DNA of 64,000 bases from Streptococcus oralis subsp. tigurinus (GCF_002356415.1 NZ_AP018338.1:992001-1056000), one strand, 5' to 3'. Counted from the first letter of the stretch, positions 1 through 8,392 are shown. Made by a program: numbers and translations. Notes: a model not told the origin generated them from the sequence alone.

Positions 1-324
1 TGGAAAGATTCTGATAAACTCGAGAACTGCGTCGTCACATACTATGAAATCTCAGCAGACAATCCGCAACTATCCCAAGTTAAAATCAGCAACCAAGACC
101 TCTCCAAACTCACAATCACTGATTTTAAAACGAGAAACTTAACAGATATCTTTTCACTAAAACCTGCTGATGCTAAAGAAGTGAAGCACGATACCTACTT
201 CAGTCTGAGGCTGCAAACTGCCGACTATGTACTATGGAACAGCTATCAATTTGTGGCGAATTTCAATAGTGATCAGTCCCCAAATCGATACGGAGTAAGA
301 GCTCAGAATACAATCTGGGAGTGA
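1..324 (+). CDS. Unknown protein, C-terminal part (cut by window start)
   Basis: An open frame enters from the left edge with no stop and ends in TGA after 107 codons. The visible protein is hydrophilic and has no membrane segment. It ends in alternating polar and aromatic residues (…YQFVANFNSD…NTIWE), which would suit a compact beta-rich fold. I do not recognise the family. It is convergent with the lipoprotein gene to its right, and only eight bases separate the two stop codons, with no room for a terminator hairpin. Small immunity-type proteins are common in such islands, but nothing seen here proves that role. Confidence 0.6.
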   Translation, partial: WKDSDKLENCVVTYYEISADNPQLSQVKISNQDLSKLTITDFKTRNLTDIFSLKPADAKEVKHDTYFSLRLQTADYVLWNSYQFVANFNSDQSPNRYGVRAQNTIWE

Positions 325-332
325 AAAATCAA

Positions 333-1487
333 CTACTCCTGATAGGATAAGGTAACGCTATCTATCTCTTTGAAATAGACCCTCATCTTAAACAAAACTC
401 TTATATTTTTATAGGGAACTCCGTCGCTCTCCTCTTCACTAGTGGAGGGCCTTTTTATTCCAAGCATGTCATATAAATCAGCGGTTAACTCTTTTCTTTT
501 ATCAAATTCGTAATAGACATCCCCAATATACATACTTGCCGGATCAGAGATGACAGCCTTTATCAACGTTCCATCTAAAAGAGAACATCCTTTATCGCTT
601 AGGTTTTTCACCTGAATTTTAAATTTTGTATAATAAGATAGACTTCCAACATTATAGACTCTAGATAATATATAGCTTTCACTGACTTCTCCAGGTTGTA
701 AGTAAATCTTTTTGAGTTCCCCTATTGTGGTGGATTCTAATTCAACATCCTTATTTAAACAATCATCAAGCGTATCACTCCCCAGTACAAAAGAAGTCGA
801 GTTTACCACAAATACAAATCCATTAGGATTCTCAGGGTGTGTTCGTAGTTGGGGTTCCAATTCTTGACGAATTTTCTCAAAAGATGTTATGTTTAATTTC
901 CCATTTTCTGCATTACAAACTTGTTGATAAATACTGGTATCAATTGTCCCATCAAGATTTCTCCTCGAGCTCTTTAATCGAATACCACTGATATCCATTC
1001 GTACCCCGAAGCAATCAGTTTCAGCTAAAATAGGATACTTCAGGCTAGTATAGTTGATAAAGTCCAACATCTTGTCATAGGATTCTTTTAGTTGATCTAA
1101 ATTTTCAACCTCAGTAGAATAGACAAAATTTTCAGGATGGAGATAGGAAAGGACATCATCACCTAGATTATGATTTTCCTTATATTCCGCAAGGGCTCTT
1201 GTGCAAAATACTTCTTCAAAATCAGAATGAATAAAGGGGGAACCCATTGCGAGCCAATCATGGGACACACTACAAGTAAAAGAAATGTCAGGATAATCCT
1301 TCAGGGTCACAAACCAATAATAGGGATGACTAGGATCTTCTTTTATCACATAAGTACTCTCTCCATAGACTTTATTGAGATATCGAACTAGTCTTTCTTT
1401 GTCTTCTTTATGCGAGGTACAGGCATTTAGTAGAAGGGCGCCAACTATAATAATAAATAGACAGGAAATTTTTTTAAATAGTTTCAT
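333..1487 (-). CDS. Putative lipoprotein of unknown function
   Basis: This 384-residue protein begins with a lipoprotein signal: basic MKLFKK, a hydrophobic core, then the lipobox LNAC with the acceptor cysteine at about residue 23. It is therefore expected to be anchored on the outer face of the membrane. The mature part is soluble, rich in aromatic and acidic residues, with scattered cysteines and no recognisable catalytic motif. No neighbour shares an obvious pathway: the gene to the left is convergent and unknown, and the neopullulanase lies upstream with its own terminator. Function is unknown; a family search would be needed to separate a transport-associated lipoprotein from an immunity-type protein. 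Confidence 0.75.
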   Translation of the reverse strand: MKLFKKISCLFIIIVGALLLNACTSHKEDKERLVRYLNKVYGESTYVIKEDPSHPYYWFVTLKDYPDISFTCSVSHDWLAMGSPFIHSDFEEVFCTRALAEYKENHNLGDDVLSYLHPENFVYSTEVENLDQLKESYDKMLDFINYTSLKYPILAETDCFGVRMDISGIRLKSSRRNLDGTIDTSIYQQVCNAENGKLNITSFEKIRQELEPQLRTHPENPNGFVFVVNSTSFVLGSDTLDDCLNKDVELESTTIGELKKIYLQPGEVSESYILSRVYNVGSLSYYTKFKIQVKNLSDKGCSLLDGTLIKAVISDPASMYIGDVYYEFDKRKELTADLYDMLGIKRPSTSEEESDGVPYKNIRVLFKMRVYFKEIDSVTLSYQE

Positions 1488-1608
1488 TTTTTTCCTCTTC
1501 CTTGCTATCTAATAAATATTCTCTACGATAAAGGTACTTTTATAAGTTGACTTCTTTCCTTCTGATTATTATCATTTCATTACTTTCCTTTATTATACTA
1601 CATAAATA

Positions 1609-1652
1609 CAAAAAAGACTGGAACGAATGGTTGCCTATCATTACAGTCTTTT
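1609..1652 (-). terminator. Rho-independent terminator of the neopullulanase gene
   Basis: On the minus strand AAAAGACTG pairs with CAGTCTTTTTT across a loop, giving a hairpin ending in a T-run just after the neopullulanase stop codon. The flanking sequence on the side away from the gene (TTATTATACTACATAAATA) recurs beside another terminator near 7113. Confidence 0.75.
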
Positions 1653-1664
1653 ACACCTTATTAT

Positions 1665-3413
1665 CTATTTCTCCACAAAAACTACAAAGCCTTTTGGCGA
1701 GATGACAAGCTGATTATCCAATTCTTGGCAATGACTGGCTAGCGCTACAGAATCACGATTTACAAGATAGTTTTCAGTTGACTGGTTAAAAATAGCTTGG
1801 ACTTTTTGTCCATCATAATCCCATTCTAGGGACACTACATCTGGCTTGATTTCTTTCAGGCTATAGGTTCCATGTTGGATAATGTCTGAAACATCCTTGC
1901 GAAGCTGAATCAATTTCTTCATGAACATAAGCATCTCATTACTGTCAGAAACACGCTCCCAAGGCATAACACGACGACAATCAGGATCTGGACCTCCGTC
2001 TAATTCTAACTCGGTTCCGTAATAGATACACGGTGTTCCCCTTTGTAAAAAGAGGCAAGCAAGGGCAGATTTAACAAGTTGGACATTTCCCTTGGCCGTA
2101 GCCAAAATGCGCTCCGTATCATGCGAATCCAGAAGATTGAACATCACTTCCGAAATCTGTTGTCTATAGTACATAGACTGGCTATTGATTTCATCGATAA
2201 ATTGACTGGTCTTCTTGGCACCACGCAAGAAATAGTCCTTAATGCTATCAGATAATGGATAGTTCATGACCGCGTGAAATTCATCGCCATTTAGCCAAGG
2301 CTGAGACGTGTGCCAGACCTCTCCAAGAATATAAAGGTCAGGCTTTTTAGCCAGGACAGCCTTCCGGAACTCTCTCCAAAATTGGTGATCCACTTCATTG
2401 GCCACATCCAAGCGCCAAGCATCGATATCAAACTCTTCAATCCAGTAGGTCGCTACGCTCAACAAATAGTCCCTAACTTGAGGATTTGCCGTATTGAGCT
2501 TGGGCATATAGCTGGCAAAAGCAAAGGTATGATAAGGGAGCTTTCTTGGGTTCCCCAGCTTATCCTTTGTCACGGGGAATTCTTGAACATGGAACCAATC
2601 TTTGTAAACGGAATCTTCACCGTGTTTAAGGACATCCTGCCACTGTGGTGATTTGTCCCCGATATGGTTGAAAACAGCGTCCAGCATGATTTTCATACCT
2701 CTCCGATGGGCTTCCTTCACCAGTTGACGGAAGATTTCCTTGTCTCCAAAATGACGGTCAATTTCGAAATAATTCGTCGTATTGTACTTGTGATTGCTTG
2801 GAGATTCAAAGATAGGACAGAGATAAAGTCCTGTAATCCCTAAGTCTTGCAGGTAATCCAGATGGTCAATAATACCTTGTAAATCACCACCAAAGAAATC
2901 GCTCGTCTTTGGTTTGATAGAGGAATCCCAAGCTAGCGAACCTTCTGGAGAAATCTCAGGATTACCATTGGCAAAACGTTCTGGGAAAATCTGATACCAT
3001 ACCGTCTCAGCCACCCAGTCAGGAACATGGCAAGCATCAATTTCATGGATATACGGAATTTTAAAGCCATTTCCTTCGTAATGAAGGTTTTCTAGCGTAT
3101 TTTCAACACAACCCTTATCGCCATATAAGATGCTCTGACCTTGCTTATCCTTGAGTTCAAAGAGATACTGAAGTCGTGCATAGCCGACCGTAACATCCAC
3201 TTGCCAGTAATCAAACAAAGCATCGGAGGTAATTTTGGTCATCTCCTTGATTGCTTCATAACAGTCCTCTATAAAAATAAAAGGATCTCCATAATGCAAG
3301 TGGACGCTTTCAGTATCTCCCCTTTTCGTTCGAATGCGAATGTGCATTGTCTTGTCTTTGTAAAGATAGGCGTACTCCGACTCTGGTCTGTGGTAAATGG
3401 CTGTTAATTCCAT
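1665..3413 (-). CDS. Neopullulanase / cyclomaltodextrinase-type alpha-glycosidase (GH13)
   Basis: A 582-residue intracellular glycoside hydrolase family 13 enzyme, expected to cleave maltodextrins, cyclodextrins or pullulan after import. All four GH13 conserved blocks are visible: DAVFNH (region I), WRLDVANE with the catalytic Asp (region II), ILGEVWH with the acid/base Glu (region III) and LLDSHDTE (region IV). An N-terminal beta-domain of about 120 residues precedes the barrel, as in neopullulanases and maltogenic amylases, and the length is normal for them. There is no signal peptide. I place the start at the ATG preceded by AGGAG eight bases upstream; an in-frame ATG ten codons earlier has no ribosome site. 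A MalR/CcpA-like operator lies directly upstream, so control by maltose or glucose is likely. Confidence 0.9.
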   Translation of the reverse strand: MELTAIYHRPESEYAYLYKDKTMHIRIRTKRGDTESVHLHYGDPFIFIEDCYEAIKEMTKITSDALFDYWQVDVTVGYARLQYLFELKDKQGQSILYGDKGCVENTLENLHYEGNGFKIPYIHEIDACHVPDWVAETVWYQIFPERFANGNPEISPEGSLAWDSSIKPKTSDFFGGDLQGIIDHLDYLQDLGITGLYLCPIFESPSNHKYNTTNYFEIDRHFGDKEIFRQLVKEAHRRGMKIMLDAVFNHIGDKSPQWQDVLKHGEDSVYKDWFHVQEFPVTKDKLGNPRKLPYHTFAFASYMPKLNTANPQVRDYLLSVATYWIEEFDIDAWRLDVANEVDHQFWREFRKAVLAKKPDLYILGEVWHTSQPWLNGDEFHAVMNYPLSDSIKDYFLRGAKKTSQFIDEINSQSMYYRQQISEVMFNLLDSHDTERILATAKGNVQLVKSALACLFLQRGTPCIYYGTELELDGGPDPDCRRVMPWERVSDSNEMLMFMKKLIQLRKDVSDIIQHGTYSLKEIKPDVVSLEWDYDGQKVQAIFNQSTENYLVNRDSVALASHCQELDNQLVISPKGFVVFVEK

Positions 3414-3448
3414 TGAGCTATCTCCTAATTTACTTTGATTCATTTAAA

Positions 3449-3464
3449 ACGCAAACGTTTTCAA
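3449..3464 (-). promoter_or_regulatory. MalR/CcpA (cre)-like operator
   Basis: Minus-strand TTGAAAACGTTTGCGT matches both the cre consensus (TGNAANCGNWNNCA) and the MalR operator type with the AACGTT centre. It sits about 40 bases before the chosen start of the neopullulanase gene, where a repressor would block transcription. Confidence 0.6.
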
Positions 3465-3529
3465 AATCGTGATTCTAGTATACTACTTTCGTATTTTATT
3501 TGCAAGGCTTGTCCGAAGGCGCGTGGTTC

Positions 3530-3868
3530 ACACCAGCCCGTCCGGCAGGAAGCACATCTTCTCCTGCAATCACTGCTTTGCACAAATCGTTTTCTGCAGT
3601 GAGCTTTACCGGCGCGTCCACTGGAACAATCACGGCTGCAAATTCATTGTCTGGCGCTGTATTAGCCGCTTGGAAATCAATCACCCACGCAGAAGTACCC
3701 TGTGAGAACCGGATCAAGGAGCTGCAGGACTTCATCGCCAAGCAGAAAACCGACATCACAGAGTTTGATGAGACTCTGGTAAATAAGCTCATCGAGAAGA
3801 TCGCCGTCTTTTTTGGCCACTTCACCGTGGAATTTAAGTCCGGCCTCACAATCGACATCGAAGCGTAA
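3530..3868 (+). pseudogene. Large serine recombinase remnant (zinc-ribbon and C-terminal coil)
   Basis: Two plus-strand frames together give the end of a large serine recombinase. The first encodes a zinc-ribbon-like stretch (FSCNHC…, then YRRVHWNNHGCKF and IVWRCISRLE). The second, after a frame change near 3695, encodes the helical tail ENRIKELQDF…FDETLVNKLIEK…FTVEFKSGLTIDIE and a stop. The N-terminal catalytic domain with its serine is missing, the frame is broken, and material between the ribbon and the tail appears deleted. GC content is clearly above the neighbours, as expected for an element that came from elsewhere. The family normally drives integration and excision of conjugative elements, so this is probably a relic of one island layer. 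It cannot be functional. Confidence 0.75.
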
Positions 3869-3912
3869 AAAGGCTCCTCACCACTGAAACTAATCAGTAG
3901 TGAGGAAGCCTT
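3868..3912. terminator. Strong bidirectional terminator hairpin
   Basis: A long stem (CCTCACTACTGA paired with TCAGTGGTGAGG) with T-runs on the minus strand lies between the recombinase remnant and the convergent micro-ORF. It could end transcripts from both sides. Confidence 0.8.
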
Positions 3913-3918
3913 GGTTCA

Positions 3919-3963
3919 TTATTCCTCTATGCTGGATGATGCCCACTCCATTTCTTTTTTCAT
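3919..3963 (-). CDS. Candidate 14-residue micro-ORF
   Basis: A minus-strand ATG follows the strong ribosome site CGGAGG with five to six bases of spacing. It encodes MKKEMEWASSSIEE and then TAA, directly before a strong terminator. The tight set of SD, short ORF and terminator looks like a small transcription unit. I could not identify a convincing -35/-10 pair. The alternative is the cut-off start of a larger gene lost when the flanking mobile element decayed. No known peptide family is recognised. Confidence 0.35.
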   Translation of the reverse strand: MKKEMEWASSSIEE

Positions 3964-4123
3964 GAGAACCTCCGTGTTTTATTCTTATGAAAATTGTAAT
4001 GAAAAGTTGTCCGATCATCTACCAATCAAAGATGTCAGAAATTATCGATCTTTGTTATGTTTAGTTGCGTGATTCCCCGCAAAAACCTTGATTTTACCTT
4101 GACATCTAACTCACTAACTCCAC

Positions 4124-4324
4124 TTAATGACATCTATCTCTATCAACCTTTCTTGGTTTTGTTCCTTTTACTTGATGGTTTAGCTCTCCTGTTTTCTCTT
4201 TTAGCTTTAACCAGCCATAAATAGTATTACGCGAGATTTGGAAAACGTGTGATGCTTCTGTTATACTACCTGTTCGCTCACAATAACCGAGAACTTTTTT
4301 ACGAAAATCTATTGGATAAGCCAT
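4124..4324 (-). pseudogene. Truncated IS630-family transposase (helix-turn-helix domain)
   Basis: The 66 codons encode the N-terminal DNA-binding part of the IS630-Spn1 transposase: MAYPIDFRKKVLGYCERTG, ITEASHVFQISRNTIYGWLK and KVDRDR. The match stops abruptly after KVDRDR and two foreign codons lead to a stop. The DDE catalytic half is absent, so this copy cannot transpose. It separates the recombinase relic from the alpha/beta hydrolase. Confidence 0.85.
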
Positions 4325-4371
4325 AAGAAGGTTACACCAAATTATGTACTATTTTTTGTTCAGTTTACTAT
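4124..4371 (-). mobile_element. IS630-Spn1-type element remnant (one end plus 5' part of transposase)
   Basis: The right boundary shows the IS end as minus-strand TATAGTAAACTGAAC adjoining a TA dinucleotide, the target preferred by IS630 elements. The element is cut inside its transposase, so only about 250 bases and one end remain. Confidence 0.7.
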
Positions 4372-5148
4372 AAATGAATCACTCTTTAAAAATGGTAGCA
4401 CCAAATCAACCCACTCTTGAGGCAGGTAAGCTGATAAATAGCCGTGATTATAGCCCTTTGCTTCATACAAAATCGTATTTGGATGTAGCTGCTGAAATAA
4501 TTTCGCCGATGCTTTCACACAGTTTAATTTTTTTTGACCATAGATATACAAAACCTGAGCTTTGCTAGCAGAAATCATATCTTTCAGCTTGTAACACCCC
4601 ATATAGTTTTTGTAAATGGTTGCCATTGTTTTGACAGGCGTCCTTGGCAGATCCTCCAAATAATAAGCTTTTATTTCCTCTGGATAAGCCAGTTTAGGAT
4701 AGAGTTTGTTCATCATGCTCAACTGAAGTTTGCAAGAGAATTTATTGAACATCAGTTTACCGAATAGAGACACTAAAAGGATGCTGATTTTAGCTAACCT
4801 TGGTTGAGGAATACAGAGGCTTCCGTCTATGATGGTCTTCTCAGCAATTTCACTGTCTAAAGACAAAAGCTCCATGGCAATTTGACCACCAAGTGAAACA
4901 CCACCGATTGCAAACAATTTCCCACCACAGTTTGCTTTGATATAGTCTAGAATCTCCAAAGCAGAATCTTCAGTAGAAACATAATCAAGTTGATATTCCT
5001 CGCCGTGGCCATTCAAAGTGGGTAGAATAACACGGTATTCTTCTGACAAGATTCGTGCTTGACGAAGATAATTCCACCAAGAACTGCCACCACCATGTAT
5101 CAGTAAGATAGGAGGCAAATTCTTATCACCAAATTCATGGAATTTCAT
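4360..5148 (-). CDS. Alpha/beta hydrolase
   Basis: A 262-residue cytoplasmic hydrolase of the alpha/beta fold. The oxyanion-hole motif HGGGSSWW is near residue 18, and the nucleophile elbow GGVSLGGQ (Ser near residue 87) marks a serine esterase/lipase-like active site. The acid is plausibly Asp in the LYIYGQKK region, and the base is the His in YNHGY near the C-terminus. Substrate is unknown. The start ATG has AAGGAG eight bases upstream. The final codons (…FIVN, stop) are read from the terminal repeat of the adjoining IS630 remnant, so the natural C-terminus may have been replaced by a few IS-encoded residues. The histidine is retained, and activity may survive. Confidence 0.85.
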   Translation of the reverse strand: MKFHEFGDKNLPPILLIHGGGSSWWNYLRQARILSEEYRVILPTLNGHGEEYQLDYVSTEDSALEILDYIKANCGGKLFAIGGVSLGGQIAMELLSLDSEIAEKTIIDGSLCIPQPRLAKISILLVSLFGKLMFNKFSCKLQLSMMNKLYPKLAYPEEIKAYYLEDLPRTPVKTMATIYKNYMGCYKLKDMISASKAQVLYIYGQKKLNCVKASAKLFQQLHPNTILYEAKGYNHGYLSAYLPQEWVDLVLPFLKSDSFIVN

Positions 5149-5194
5149 CTTTAAACTCCTTACTTTAGGACTTTCACTAGCTACATCCTTGTTT

Positions 5195-5614
<420 letters not shown>

Positions 5615-5624
5615 TTTTTACCTT

Positions 5625-6506
5625 CTACTCTTTCGGTTTTGAAAATACTTCTACTCGTTGAGGTAGAACTTTGATTTCTACAGGTAGGTTATCCGATTTA
5701 TCGCCGTCAACATCTGACTCCAATTCACTATCTGAAGAGATCTTAATATTACGCGCTCTGATATACTCAATATTATCATTGCTGACAACATCTCCTTTTA
5801 GTAGATCAGGAATAACGGATAATTTAGAGAATATAGAAGCATCTTTCAGAATCAAAATATTGGCATAGCCGTCCTTGTTTTCTTCAAAGATTTTTTTATC
5901 AGCAAAGTAATTTGTCAAGAGAACCAAAACATGGCTAGCTTCACCAACATAATTTCCATTTTCCGTCTCCACCTTAATGTTAAAGACCTGATCCGTCATG
6001 ACAGATTTCATGGTATTTATAGCATAGGCTAAAATACCGAATTTTGTCTTGTCCTCGATTTCAACATTGTGAATCGCCTCAGGCAGAGAACCGATACTAA
6101 AAATATAACCAAAATAGTTGTCATTCGCTTTACCGATATCAATCTTGTTGGTTAAGTTAAAATCGAGTTCATCAATCGCACCATCGATGTCTTGATTGAT
6201 TTCCAAAAGTTTCGTAATGAGGTTACCCGTACCGCCTGGGATAATCCCTAACTTAGGAATGTAGTCTCTCTCAGTAATACCCGAAATGACTTCATTGACA
6301 GTCCCGTCACCACCAAAAACAAGGACAGCATCATACTTCTCTTTAGAAGCTTCTGCTGCAAAGTTTGTCGCATCAAGAGCTTTCTCAGTGATTCTGGTTT
6401 CCACATGCTCAAAATAATCTAAGGCTTTATTTTCTAACTTAACTTTATAATCCAAGGCTTTTTCACCACCAGATGTTGGATTAATAATGATCATAATTTT
6501 TTTCAT
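5625..6506 (-). CDS. DagK/YegS-family lipid kinase
   Basis: A 293-residue member of the diacylglycerol/lipid kinase catalytic family, which phosphorylates lipid hydroxyls with ATP at the membrane face. Family motifs are present: INPTSGG at the N-terminus, the nucleotide-binding GGDGTVNEVISG around residues 81 to 92, and PGGTGN just after. The length is typical. The start ATG is preceded by AGGAAAA. It is the last gene of a leftward run of small unknown genes. Whether its substrate is diacylglycerol, undecaprenol or another lipid cannot be told from sequence. Confidence 0.88.
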   Translation of the reverse strand: MKKIMIIINPTSGGEKALDYKVKLENKALDYFEHVETRITEKALDATNFAAEASKEKYDAVLVFGGDGTVNEVISGITERDYIPKLGIIPGGTGNLITKLLEINQDIDGAIDELDFNLTNKIDIGKANDNYFGYIFSIGSLPEAIHNVEIEDKTKFGILAYAINTMKSVMTDQVFNIKVETENGNYVGEASHVLVLLTNYFADKKIFEENKDGYANILILKDASIFSKLSVIPDLLKGDVVSNDNIEYIRARNIKISSDSELESDVDGDKSDNLPVEIKVLPQRVEVFSKPKE

Positions 6507-6551
6507 TTATAGTTTTCCTGCCATTAGATTTCCTTACTTTAACTAATTATC

Positions 6552-6893
6552 TCAAGTTTGGTCTAGATAAATTTTGACCGCTTGGTATTCCTGCTCTTTA
6601 GCATAGGCAAACACCTCTGAATCTCTAATGTAATCAAAGATATTTTCCTCTAAATCTTCATCCCAGGTCGATTCATGAAACATTTGATTCTCTTGACATG
6701 CTTCATAGAAAATATCAAGGTGAACTTGATAAAACTCTTCATCTTCATTTGGGGCTTGCCTTACTAAGGATAGTTGAAACAAGGGCTTATCAGATACAGT
6801 TGTAAATGTCCCTGTCTCAAATAAAATCATTTCATCCTCAATAGGATCACTACACAAGTCTTCAAAAATTGCTACCATATCCTCTAAGGGCAT
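6552..6893 (-). CDS. Small acidic hypothetical protein, start codon apparently mutated
   Basis: A 113-residue acidic protein counted from the first ATG; no known family is recognised. The frame stays open upstream. Fifteen codons earlier an ATA codon (minus strand, 6936-6938) is preceded by GAGGAG at ideal distance and followed by KQSLEFLRERITDK, which continues the helical pattern of the protein. This looks like an ancestral ATG start changed to ATA. The present gene either starts weakly at ATA or uses the downstream ATG, which has no good ribosome site. It lies 45 bases upstream of the lipid kinase gene and may be co-transcribed with it. Confidence 0.6.
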   Translation of the reverse strand: MPLEDMVAIFEDLCSDPIEDEMILFETGTFTTVSDKPLFQLSLVRQAPNEDEEFYQVHLDIFYEACQENQMFHESTWDEDLEENIFDYIRDSEVFAYAKEQEYQAVKIYLDQT

Positions 6894-6986
6894 CTTATCG
6901 GTGATTCTTTCTCTTAAAAATTCAAGTGATTGCTTTATGCTTCTCCTCTTTCTAGATGATTTTTCGTTCTTGGAAAAATCCTATTA

Positions 6987-7090
6987 ATACTCAATGAAAA
7001 TCAAAGAGCAAACTAGGAAGCTATCCGCATACTGTACTTGAGTACGGAAAGGCGAAGCTGACGTGGTTTGAAGAGATTTTCGAAGAGTAT
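6987..7090. repeat. BOX element (boxA-boxC, no boxB)
   Basis: The segment starts ATACTCAATGAAAATCAAAG and ends with GAAGAGATTTTCGAAGAGTA. Between them is the boxA core GGCGAAGCTGACG, close to the well-known BOX-typing primer target. The ends are complementary and can fold. BOX elements are dispersed in pneumococcus and close relatives, which supports the assignment to the mitis group. Confidence 0.9.
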
Positions 7091-7133
7091 AAAAAATAGA
7101 ATCCCTACACCCTTTATTATACTACATAAATAG

Positions 7134-7176
7134 AAAAAAAGACTGAACCAGATGGCTTTCACCCTAGTTTCAGTCT
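7134..7176 (-). terminator. Rho-independent terminator of the 7175-7941 gene pair
   Basis: Minus-strand AGACTGAAAC pairs with GTTCAGTCT and is followed by a long T-run. The 5' arm overlaps the stop codon of the upstream gene. Confidence 0.75.
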
Positions 7177-7555
7177 AGATCTTTTTGATAATCGGAATAG
7201 CCACTGTAAGGATGTCTATCCCAAAATTAATTCCCTGTACTTGGTAGTGATAGATTGGAACAGAATAAATTTTCTGAACTCTTTTTTTGAGGTGACTATC
7301 TAACATTTCAAGTAAAACCCCATCTGAGAAATGAGGAAATTTTGGTCCGCTAATAAAATCTTCTTCGAGCAAATTCAGGTCCAACCCCTCATCGATAGAT
7401 CTGCAGAATAGAGTCTTACCAAAATCTATACAGTATTTTAGCTTTTGATTCTTTAAACCTTCGAGAAAAATTTGCAGGTGATTTTCTCGAGAAAGTTGAC
7501 ACCGTAATTCATACCAATCATACTTGATTTTCTCACCAATATTAATCCACTTCAT
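7175..7555 (-). CDS. Hypothetical protein (second gene of a coupled pair)
   Basis: A 126-residue soluble protein without recognised motifs. Its ATG overlaps the stop of the preceding gene as ATGA, and a GAGG lies inside that upstream gene, so translation is coupled. The two are almost certainly co-expressed and may form a complex. Both contain a short FGTL/GKTLF-type segment, but similarity is too weak by eye to call them paralogues. The gene ends in a strong terminator. The setting, an island of small orphan genes, would suit an immunity or defence role, but nothing in the sequence shows one. Confidence 0.65.
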   Translation of the reverse strand: MKWINIGEKIKYDWYELRCQLSRENHLQIFLEGLKNQKLKYCIDFGKTLFCRSIDEGLDLNLLEEDFISGPKFPHFSDGVLLEMLDSHLKKRVQKIYSVPIYHYQVQGINFGIDILTVAIPIIKKI

Positions 7556-7941
7556 TCTTGACCAACCTCTTCTATCCTGATATCACTCTCTTCATTTTTA
7601 TAGAGAATTAAGTCTATGACTAGATTCTTGGCACAAATACGAAAATGAACCAAATCTTCTTCAGCCAAAACTCCACCCGCCTTATGAATCACTTCTGTAA
7701 TCAGACTACTAGTATCTAGCTTACAAATAGGGGATTCAAGCTCTGGTAAACTAGGAATCTGATTAAGAGTACCAAAAAAGTCTCTATCTATGATTTGGTA
7801 AAAATGACAAAATGGAAATTTCAATCTAATCAGATGTTTCTTGCCCTTCAAAGTTATCGTAGAAATCTCGTAATTACTATTTTTATTAAGAACTGCACTA
7901 ACTTCATACTCATCTTCTGGTAAAGATTTCCACTCAATCAT
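7552..7941 (-). CDS. Hypothetical protein (first gene of a coupled pair)
   Basis: A 129-residue soluble protein with a GGAGAGAAAG ribosome site before its ATG. No family is recognised. The C-terminal half (AEEDLVHFRICAKNLVIDLI) suggests mixed alpha/beta structure. It overlaps the following gene by four bases. About 100 bases of AT-rich DNA with no clear promoter separate it from the small gene upstream. Confidence 0.65.
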   Translation of the reverse strand: MIEWKSLPEDEYEVSAVLNKNSNYEISTITLKGKKHLIRLKFPFCHFYQIIDRDFFGTLNQIPSLPELESPICKLDTSSLITEVIHKAGGVLAEEDLVHFRICAKNLVIDLILYKNEESDIRIEEVGQE

Positions 7942-8045
7942 TAAATCTTTCTCTCCACTATTTTCAATCGTCTCATACGCTTTCTCACTATGAAAATCTA
8001 TAGTAGTATAACAAGCACATAGCTATAAGTTTCATCTCACATTTT

Positions 8046-8288
8046 TTAAAAATCTTCAGGAGTAACTTCTTCAAGATAGTCATCCAGATGATGGTAAATT
8101 TGCATATCTTCATCTGAACTATCTTGTAAAACGGCAAATACCTTCACTTTCTCATCATTGACAAATACGAAATTCTGTTCACCAAAATAAGCCTGATAAC
8201 CCTTGTCAACTAAGGTCCAGAGTTCACCTTTTTTTAAACTGAAAATATCATTTTTCACTAGATAGGTTTTCCCAATTTCTATTTTCAT
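8046..8288 (-). CDS. Small hypothetical protein, possibly DUF3601-like
   Basis: An 80-residue protein starting MKIEIGKTYLVKNDIF. I chose this ATG because AGGAGAAAGGG lies just upstream; a longer in-frame reading adds 28 residues that overlap an att-like scar and looks spurious. The pattern GKTYLV…G…W…F…VF resembles small beta-barrel DUF3601-type proteins, but this is a weak resemblance made by eye. The acidic tail ends in EVTPEDF. Function is unknown. Confidence 0.6.
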   Translation of the reverse strand: MKIEIGKTYLVKNDIFSLKKGELWTLVDKGYQAYFGEQNFVFVNDEKVKVFAVLQDSSDEDMQIYHHLDDYLEEVTPEDF

Positions 8289-8341
8289 AATGCCCTTTCT
8301 CCTTAATAAACCGGATAGTGCTAGAAGTTTCCCTTTACTGC

Positions 8342-8379
8342 TTAATCCGTTCACGCAAGCAGTGGCGTACACTCACAAG
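8342..8379 (-). other. Possible degenerate rlmD 3'-end (att-like) scar
   Basis: Minus-strand codons TGT GAG TGT ACG CCA CTG CTT GCG TGA ACG GAT TAA line up with the rlmD tail coding [15 protein letters not shown], with several substitutions and an extra stop. It sits exactly between two gene modules, as do the clearer copies. It is short and diverged, so chance similarity is possible. Confidence 0.3.
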
Positions 8380-8392
8380 GAATTTATTTTGA

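Noticed and set aside
3496..3858. Minus-strand ORF of 120 codons
   Set aside because: Antisense to the recombinase relic, whose plus-strand frames show clear family motifs; a high-GC shadow.
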